Below, piece by piece: positions 56,716 through 64,000 of a DNA stretch of 64,000 bases. The translations under genes and the position numbers were made by a program. The stretch comes from Castor canadensis. Its lineage: Eukaryota > Chordata > Mammalia > Rodentia > Castoridae. Each line of letters starts with the position of its first letter. Position 1 is the first letter of the stretch. Location of the stretch: assembly GCF_047511655.1 (NCBI RefSeq), contig NC_133390.1, positions 166,816,583 to 166,880,582 of the forward strand, in the 5' to 3' direction. The notes below the pieces were generated by a model. That model made no database searches, was not told the DNA's origin, and was given only the letters and a program-made list of their open reading frames with translations.

Positions 56716-57205
56716 TGGTAGCCACCCTCCACAATGGTCCCAGGGATCTCCATTTCCTGGTATTCACACCATTGTGTGGTCTGGCCAAATCAAAAAAGAC
56801 TGTCCTGTGTGATCACTATACCTGGTGGAAATGGTGGTGTGTGACTTTTGAGACTTTTGAGGCTCGATCGTAAAAGGCACTGTGGCTTCCATCTTGCCAT
56901 CTTGGATCACTCACTCTGGGGAAGATGTTGGCCATGTGGTAACATACTTGAATGACCCATGGAGAAGAGCTAGGGGTTTTTATCAACTGCCAATCATGGG
57001 AACGAGCCAAACTGGAAGTGGATTGTGCAGCCATCAAGCCCTCAGGCAACCATGTTCCCAGTTGGCTCTTTGACTGCAACCTTGTGAGAGATCCTAAGCC
57101 AGAACCATCCAGCCAAACAAGCTGCTTCTGAAATCCCACCACCCAAAACCTGTGAGATAATACAGGTTTGTTGTTTCGAACCAAGGTAACTACTTATCCA
57201 GACAG
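56716..57205 (+). mobile_element. MaLR-type (MLT1-like) LTR remnant
   Basis: The 3' part with 'gagagatcctaagccagaac', 'catccagccaaacaagctgc' and 'cctgtgagataatacaggtt' matches the 3' R/U5 pattern of MLT1-like LTRs. No internal retroviral sequence is present. Old, solitary and without coding capacity. Confidence 0.6.
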
Positions 57206-57316
57206 AGATTGTAAACACAGTTGTCTGACATAGTGTCTGATATTCCTATTGCTCAACACATATGCTCAATTAGTATTAGTTAAAAAACAAGTTAGGTGTT
57301 CAATAAATATAAAATG

Positions 57317-57528
57317 ATAGCTGGGCGCTGGTGGCTTACACCTGTAATCCTAGCTACTCAGGAAGCAGAGCTCAGGAGGACTGTGGTTCAAAGTCACCCC
57401 AGGCAAATAGTTCACAAGACCTTATCTCGAAAAAACCCTTCACAAAAATAGGGCTGGTGGAGGGGCTCAAAGTGAAGGCCCTGAGTTCAAACCCCAGCAT
57501 CACGAAAATAAAATAAAATAAAATGACA
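57317..57528 (+). repeat. Dimeric B1-ID SINE, CACAAAAA linker type
   Basis: 'agctgggcgctggtggctta', 'cctagctactcaggaagcag', 'aacccttcacaaaaataggg', 'ctggtggaggggctcaaag', 'cctgagttcaaaccccagca', tail (AAAAT)n. Low divergence between head and consensus suggests a young copy. Confidence 0.9.
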
Positions 57529-57801
57529 CATTGTAAAAATAAATGTTTGAAAGACCTATGTAATATAATATTTATATACATAAATGTAAAATCCAAATTA
57601 AATATTATCAAAGATACAATAAAATTTTCCTAACCCAGTAATAGCCCTTGGACAAGAGGTTCTTCCAACCTTGAGGCCCTGAGTTTCTGTTACTCTCAGT
57701 TTCTATGTTTCTAATATTCTCTAAGTGTGTATGATTATATAATTCAGAGATTTTTAGGCTTTTGTATAATTTTGTGGTTTTGTGATTCTAACATTTTAGG
57801 A

Positions 57802-58632
57802 TTTTTTTTTTTTTTTTTTTTTTGGTGGTACTCAGGGCTTGCAAAGCAGGTGCTCTACCACTTGAGCCACACCTTCAGGTCATTTTGCTCTGTTTTTTTT
57901 TTAATTTTTATTTTTTTATTATTCATATGTGCATACAATGCTTGGGTCATTTCTCCCCCCTGCCCCCACCCCCTCCCTTACCACCCCCTCCCTTACCACC
58001 CACTCTGCCCCCTCCCTCTCCCCCCCCACCCCCTCAATACCCAGCAGAAACTATTTTGCCCTTATTTCTAATTTTGTTGAAGAGAGAGTATAAGCAATCA
58101 TAGGAAGGAACAAGGGTTTTTGCTAGTTGAGATAAGGATAGCTATACAGGGAGTTGACTCACATTGATTTCCTGTGCGTCTGTGTTACCTTCTAGGTTAA
58201 TTCTTTTTGAGCTAACCTTTTCTCTAGTTCCTGGTCCCCTTCTCGTATTGGCCTCAGTTGCTTTTAAGGTATCTGCTTTAGTTTCTCTGCGTTGATGGCA
58301 ACAAATGCTAGCTAATTTTTTAGGTGTCTTACCTATCCTCACCCCTCCCTTGTGTGCTCTCGCTTTTATCTTGTGATCAAAGTTCAATCCCCTTATTGTG
58401 TTTGCCCTTGATCTAATGTCCACATATGAGGGAGAACATACGATTTTTGGTCTTTTGGGCCAGGCTAACCTCACTCAGAATGATGTTCTCCAATTCCATC
58501 CATTTATGCTCTGGTTATTTTTTAAGATAGAGTCTCACGAACTATTTGTCTGAGCTGGCATCGAACCGCAATCCTCCTGATCTCAGTCTCACAAGTAGCT
58601 AGGATTACAGGTATGAGCTACTGGCACCCAGA
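57802..58632 (-). repeat. Dimeric B1-ID SINE split by an L1
   Basis: The ID half (57802-57892, ending 'cattttgctctg') and the B1 half (from about 58508, 'gctctggttattttttaag' to 'gctaggattacaggtatgag') join at a GCTCTG that is present on both sides. The L1 at 57893-58507 lies between them. Confidence 0.85.
57893..58507 (-). mobile_element. 5'-truncated L1 3' end nested in a SINE
   Basis: Minus-strand L1 3' UTR: 'ggaattggagaacatcattc' (about 58475-58500 on the complement), a G-rich polypurine tract (about 57954-58036), AATAAT/AATAAA near the A-rich end (57895-57925). It closely matches the 9187-9663 L1 over about 470 bp. GCTCTG at 57887-57892 and 58508-58513 is the visible part of its target duplication. 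Confidence 0.85.
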
Positions 58633-60770
58633 CTTAGTATTCATTTATTAACATTTCTCTTTACTCAGCAACTCTTCGCTGCTTGACACAAGGAGCCAGG
58701 GATTCAGGAGAGAAAAGATGACCCCAGTTTCTGCTTTCCTGTGGCTGGTGAACTGATGGGACACAGACAAATTCAGGGACACATCAGATGCACTGTGTCT
58801 CTGTGTTGTGGATGAGCAAGGGAGTGTGGTGTGGGTGAGCAAGGGAGTGTGGTGGGGGTGTGGAGAGGGAAGAGGCACCAACCCAGACCCTTTTGGAAAG
58901 GATGTAAGCAGAAATGGCTTTCAGAAGCTACAGGAAGAGTGGGTATTTCCACCAGAGGAAGGAGTGCTGGTGCAGACTAGCTTCCAAGTGGAGGAACTGC
59001 AAGTGCAAAGGCCCAGGGGTTAGGGAAAGAAAGAACACAACACATCCTGTGAAGTAAAACAAGTTCAGTGTAAGTTGGTATAGAGTTGGGGGGTGGTACA
59101 GAAGAGGGGTGGAGTGGTAAGAGAATGTGGTCCAGTGACAGAGGACCTAATAAAGAGTGTCAAGGGATTTGAACTTCATCCCGAGGGCAAAGGGGAGCCA
59201 GTACAGAGTTTAAGGGCAAGAGTGATACGGTTGGCTTAGCAGTTTGGAAAAATGCCTCTGGGCGCAGGGTACAGGTTTGTAGGAAGGAGAGACCAGAGAA
59301 AACGCTGGATCGAGACTCCAGGTGAGAGAAGAGGACTGAATGGATGGGAGATGGGTGGAGAGAGACATTTCATCCATGGTGTGGTGAACAGATATGGGCA
59401 CGGGTTACACTGGTACCTTGTGGGCCAGGACTCCCAGATTCATGGATGCTCTGTGTACAATATCTCACAGTTTTCTACACAAAATGCCCACTGATATCAC
59501 TTCCTGTTTCTGATCCCCAGCCTCACAGCCTCTGTCTCTTTGCAAGCCTCAGTTTTCCTTGTTTGCAGACAAGGAAAGTCCAGATTGGGGATCATGGACA
59601 TTCTTAATACAGAGCAGCTATGAGGTGGGGGAGGACAGGATCTGGTATAGACTCAGTGCACCCAAAGGGAGTCTGTAGTGGGAAATGTGTTTGCCGGAAG
59701 TGCTCAACACATGGCACTGTCAGGTCTTGGGAGAACAAGAGAGATGAGGACAAAAGAGCCCTGTCCTTGTCTGCTCCTAGTGGCCTGGTTGCTCTGGCCT
59801 CTGGGCTTCTACCTGGGTGTCTGGGACCCAGATTTGCTTGTTTGCTTCCAGGCACCAGCAAGTTTACCAATTGGCTGTAAGATTTTTTCTGGCCAGCTCT
59901 TCCACCTCCCCCTGGACTCCCTAAGCTTTGCTCTGAATTCCCTGAAGGGGCTTTAGACCCCAGAAGAAGGCAGCCAGGCAGGGCTGGTCTTCTCCAGGCA
60001 GGTCTGAGCCAGGTCAAGTCTCAAATTGGTGGAACTCAACCTGCAACAAATTCTCACCTCCTCCAGGACTTCCTCTAGTCCTTCCTCTTTAGGCAACAGT
60101 CCACTGGCTCCAACAAGAGCCAGTCTTTGGAGACAGAAACTCCCTGCCTCCCTGAAACAACATGTGGTCTTCCAAACCCCACTGGAAGCTTATTTGAGCT
60201 CCTGTGTTACAATTGCTTCTTGTCAGTGGCTCTGTCTTAATTCAATCCAATCCTCAAAATATCAATTGAATAACACAACTGTGGGAAAACCCAAGAGCTG
60301 TCTTGGAGACAATGAGGGAAGGGGAGCACAAGAGGTGAAACCTGAAGCTCCAAGGGTTTAGTGGAGGAATTGGGTGCAGAGTCAAGGCCGGCGTGCTCTG
60401 CCCATTTCTTTGTACACAGTTGGACTCCACAAATATCAAGTTTAATTGGGAGTTTAAGTGACACAGATTATATTCTGTTACTGGCTAGTATAACACATTG
60501 GCTAGTTCTGGAAAGTTTTGAGAGGCTGCAGAGAGGGCATTTGGGGAGGATGGGTGGGTAGCCAGGGTCAGGGGTAGAAGGAAGATCTACTTTCCCTTTT
60601 CTGCCCTTTTGCCCCTTTTGAATGTTGACTTTTCCCCACGTGCACACAGCAGAGTTAATCGATGGAACAAACAACCACAATTAGATAAACAACCCAGCAA
60701 GCCAGTTTCTTTTGTAACTCTCTGCCTCTGTGCCTGATGTTCCCTCTGGTGAAACACCCTTTCCTGGTGT
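58633..60770. other. Intergenic stretch with L2-like relics
   Basis: Reverse L2-like sequence at about 58660-59230 ('caagtgcaaaggcccagggg'). A tandem pair, TGAGCAAGGGAGTGTGGTG, lies at 58813-58831 and 58836-58854. No gene is visible to 60770. Confidence 0.45.
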
Positions 60771-61135
60771 CTTAACCACTTTCTGTTGTTATAACAAAAT
60801 ACTTGAGACCAGGTGGTTTATAAAGGATAGACGCCTGTTCGGCTCATGGTTTTGGAGGCTGGGAAATCCAAGAGCATGGCACTGGCTCTGGTGAGAGTTC
60901 TCTTGTCACATCCTGACATGATGGAGGACATCACATGGGGAGACTGAGCAAGCGTGCCACAGAGAGCTCATCTGTGTGATAAAGTCACTTCGGTCATAAC
61001 CCATGACTTCATAAATCCATGAGCAAATCACCTCCATTCAATCACCCCAAAACATCCCACCTCTCAAGACTGCTATGTTAGGGACCAAGTTTTCAACACA
61101 TGGAATTTGGGAGACTCTATACAAACCATAGCACC
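60771..61135 (-). mobile_element. MaLR-type LTR remnant (reverse)
   Basis: 'ctgttgttataacaaaatac', 'gagaccaggtggtttataaa', 'tcatggttttggaggctggg', 'gaccaagttttcaacacatg' and 'ataccatagcac'-like ends are the complement of an MST/MLT1-type LTR. No coding sequence remains. Confidence 0.7.
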
Positions 61136-61639
61136 TGGCTTTCACTCTCTGGAAAACTCCTACACACCCTCCAAGATTTACTCCAATGTCCTGTCCCCTA
61201 GGGACTGCTCTTGCCTCCCTGGGATAGTTCTTTTCCATCTGTCACCCTTCCACATGTCTGTCCCTCCCCAGGTTCCAGGAAGCATCCATGCCTTCTGAAC
61301 TCTGCTCACATTTGTTCAAAAAGAAGAACCCATGATGAAAAGGCAGAAGAGGGAGAAGTGGGGGTGTTTATACCACTGCCCACCCCTCCTTCTTTGGTCT
61401 TGATTTTTGCAGAAGCTACATTGCTCCATGGCTTCAACCTATGTTTTGTCCTCACTTTCATGCCTTCAGCTACACCTGGGTCAGTGCCACCACTCTTCTG
61501 TGCTCCTCAGGCCTTGGGGATACTGACAGCTCCCACTGGGGCCAGTCCTTGGGTGCCCCACTGATTGCTCAGGGCTTCTCTTAGCCTTCCCACACCTCTG
61601 GAAGCACTCCATTAAACTCATGTCAGTTAAGCCTAGGCT

Positions 61640-61955
61640 CTCAACCTGTGGCAGCTTTGCCCCCCACCCAGGGGACATTTAGTGATATCTGGAGACTTTT
61701 TTTTTTTTTTTGCAATGCTGAGAATTGAAGCCAGAGCCTCGTATGTGCTAGTCAAGTGCTCTGTCACTGAGAGATGCCCCCAGCCCAGGAAACATTTTCT
61801 TTTGTTGTCATGGTTGGTGGAAGGAGCACTTCTGATACCTAGTGGTAGAGGCTAGAGACAGTGTCGAACATCCTCCCATATACAGGACAGCATCATCTGT
61901 CAACAGAGAATGGTCCAGTCCCGTGTCACTGGTGGTGGGATTGAAAGACCCCAAG
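61640..61955 (+). mobile_element. MER5A (hAT-Charlie MITE), split by an ID SINE
   Basis: 'ctctcaacctgtggcagctt', 'tgccccccacccaggggac', 'atttagtgatatctggagac', [ID SINE], 'ttgttgtcatggttggtgg', 'gatacctagtggtagaggct'. Opposite orientation to the intron 8 MER5A. Confidence 0.75.
61695..61790 (-). repeat. ID SINE inside MER5A
   Basis: T-tract (61699-61714), 'gcaatgctgagaattgaagc', 'gtgctagtcaagtgctctgt', 'cactgagagatgcccccag'. General rodent ID type. Confidence 0.78.
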
Positions 61956-62251
61956 TCACATCTCTGAGGTCCCTGCTACTACAGCTTATGGTGGGTTCTG
62001 GACTCCTGCTGTCCTTTCTGTGTGATGATGGGATCTTCTAGTTTACACAGCTGCAGTTGGTTTCCTCTTGGTGGCACAGCAATGATGAGATACAGTCTTT
62101 GCCTTCATAATACCCACAATGCAGTGAGGAAGACCCCAATGGACAGCATCTTCTGCCAGTATTGTGTCCTGGAAGACAGTCTCTGTGTCATTCCCCACAT
62201 GGCCCCAGCAGACATTTGATAACTGAGTCAACAGATCCTGTAAAAATTTCT

Positions 62252-62700
62252 TGAGCTGGGAGCCAGTGGCTCACGCCTAGTAATCCTAGTTACTTGGGAG
62301 GCTGAGATTGGGAAGATCATGGTTTAAGACCAGCTTGAGCAAATAGGTCTCAAGACCCTATCTCCAAAATAACCAGAGCAAGCCAGGCACTGTTGGCACA
62401 CACCTGTACTCCTAGCTACTCAGGAGGTAGAGATCAAGAGGATAGCAGTTTGAAGCCAACCTGGGCAAATAGTTCCTCAGACCCTATCTCAAAAAATCCA
62501 TCACAAAAAAGGGCTGTCAGGGTGGATCAAAGTGTAGGCCCTGAGTTCAAATCCCAGTACCAGAAAAAATAATAACAATAATAGCCAGAGCAAAATGGAC
62601 TGGAAATGTGGCTCAAGTGGTAGATCACCTGCTTTGCAAGTGCAAAACCCTGAGTTCAAACCCCAGACCCCTCAGTGCCATCAAAAAAAAAAAAAAAGCC
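62252..62700 (+). repeat. Three stacked B1/ID SINE units
   Basis: A B1 head at 62255-62378 ends at 'ccaaaataaccagagcaa'. A complete dimeric copy of the CACAAAAAAGGG type follows (62382-62565). The displaced ID half of the first SINE then resumes ('agccagagcaaaatggactg', 62582-62690). The second SINE therefore inserted into the linker of the first; AGCCAGAGCAA-like sequence on both sides is consistent with its target duplication. Confidence 0.82.
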
Positions 62701-62772
62701 TTAGTCCCACAAAAAAAAATCCATATGTCTCTATCTGTCTTTCTATTGAATGAGCAGAGGGTTAGACTGGAT

Positions 62773-63165
62773 GTGTTATGGTTTGGATCTGAAATGTCCC
62801 CCAAAGACTCATATGTTACAGATTTGGTCCCCAGTTACAGCAGTGTTCAGAGGTGAAGCCTTTGGGAAGTGAGGGCTGTAACCTCAGCAATGGATTAATC
62901 CATTTATAGACTCGTAGCTTAATGAGTTCTAGGGGAAGGCTTCATCATAAAAATGAGCTCTCTCTTTTTGCTTCCTGGTCACCATGAGGTGAGCAGTTTT
63001 GCTCTGCCATGTGTTCCCACCATGATGTTCTGCCTCACCACAGGCCCAAAATGATGGAGCCAAGGTGACCATATAATGAAACTGTGAGCCAAAATAAATC
63101 TTTCTCCTTTTAAGTTGTTTATCTCAGGTATTTTGTCACGGCAATGGAAAACCGTCTAGCACGCA
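62773..63165 (+). mobile_element. MaLR-type (MST/MLT1-like) solo LTR
   Basis: It starts TGTTATGGTTTGGATCTGAA and continues with 'tgtcccccaaagactcatat', 'gcttcctggtcaccatgagg', 'ccaccatgatgttctgcctc', 'gtgagccaaaataaatcttt' and 'tcaggtattttgtcacggc', ending near 'accgtctagcacgc'. The LTR poly(A) signal AATAAA is kept at about 63094-63099. No internal region. Confidence 0.78.
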
Positions 63166-64000
63166 CTGGTTAATCCAGTCCCAGGAAACCTGCATGAGGA
63201 TCTGGACAACCAAATCAAGGGAATATGTACAGAATGAGTGTGTAGAGACATGGATGGGTGGGCAGCACCCAGCATCTCTAAACTGGGTGTAGTAGCGAGC
63301 CCAGCTCCTAAGACTGTTGTGAGAATAAATACAATGGAAGGTCCATAGCATGTTCCCTAGTAGTTGGGCAACACAAAATCAGCAGTACCTACCAGCTCTC
63401 TAGATATGTAGCATGTTTATTATGTGTCAGGCACAAGCATTCACTCATTTTGACCCAAGAATCCAGCAAGGTAAATATTATTAGCATTCCCTTTCTACAG
63501 TGGCACAGAGAGATTCCATAATTACCCATTGTCACACAGGTCCTGAGTAGCAGAGACAGGATTTGATTCCATGCCCTCTGGGTCCAGAGCACCTATAGTA
63601 ACCATAATCTCTACTGTACATTTGAATGCCTTTCAAGATTATTTCAAAATGTATTTTAAAACATTTTCAGTAATAGTAATAACAATAATAAAAATTGGGA
63701 GTATTCAGACATTCATTACAAAGTTTAACCCGCCAGACACCACTAACGTGACAATTTGGACTTCCAGATCAGTCCATGGCAGCTACTTTTGCCAATTCAA
63801 AACTAGAGTGAAAGACATAAATGTTTCCAGGATCAGGTGGGCAGAGCCAGTGAGAGGCTTTAGGGCAACCAGAGTGGTGGGAATTGTGGCAAAATGAGAG
63901 TTGAAAGATGTTCTGAGATGGGGATGGGGACTCAACTCCCAGCACTTGGGATGGTGTCCCTGCAACAGCAGATCCTCCAAGAAAAGCCAGACATCCATTA
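63166..64000. other. Intergenic end of the window
   Basis: A reverse MIR-like relic lies at about 63390-63590 ('ttatgtgtcaggcacaagca', 'cacacaggtcctgagtagc'). No gene is visible. In human the next gene downstream of HNF4A is not within this distance. Confidence 0.45.

Noticed and set aside
56716..63165. Retroviral coding remnants next to the LTR-like pieces
   Set aside because: Only solitary MaLR-type LTR fragments are present; no gag, pol or env-like frame is visible.
49000..64000. A downstream protein-coding gene
   Set aside because: No conserved splice-flanked exon was found on either strand. The open frames are short and repeat-derived.

Overview
The window is mammalian nuclear DNA. It holds one protein-coding gene, HNF4A (hepatocyte nuclear factor 4 alpha, NR2A1), on the + strand from its P1 promoter and exon 1A (ATG at 21741) to exon 10 (stop at 44839). 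All ten coding exons are present, have GT/AG boundaries with matching phases, and join into a 474-codon frame of the alpha2 type. The repeats suggest a rodent: many dimeric SINEs combine a 7SL/B1-like head with a tRNA/ID-like tail ending in a 'ctgagttcaaaccccagtacc'-type motif. Two rodent-like L1 3' ends and residues such as KKIAN and NEYACLK in HNF4A agree. I favour a beaver-like (Castorimorpha) genome, but only by inference from the repeats.

Layout. 1-21.5 kb lies upstream of P1. In other mammals it would be intron of transcripts from the distal P2 promoter, which is not in this window. It holds SINEs, microsatellites, an ancient L1 remnant (about 5.03-6.40 kb), a young L1 insertion with a 3' transduction (8.83-9.68 kb), and a CpG-rich promoter-like segment (10.81-11.45 kb) with at least five inverted CCAAT boxes, GC boxes and CTCF-like motifs. 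21.5-21.75 kb is the P1 promoter with an HNF1-like site. 21.74-44.84 kb is the HNF4A coding span; its introns carry SINEs, MIR and L2 remnants and a few transcription-factor motif clusters. 44.84 to about 47.1 kb is the probable 3' UTR. From 47.1 to 64 kb I found no gene: the stretch holds a local duplication, SINEs, L2 and MER5A remnants, MaLR LTRs, an L1 nested inside a SINE, and a homeodomain (CDX/HOX-like) motif cluster near 49.27 kb.

Regulation. HNF4A is a liver, gut, kidney and pancreas transcription factor. The window keeps the elements of its known isoform diversity: two donors 30 nt apart in exon 9 (alpha1/alpha2), and a weak exon 8 donor whose read-through gives an alpha3-like tail. 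No multi-gene cassette, CRISPR array, tRNA/rRNA gene or intact transposon was found. The observations most worth follow-up are the CpG/CCAAT promoter upstream of P1, the L1 3' transduction, the duplication downstream of the gene with a datable SINE insertion, and the candidate enhancers.
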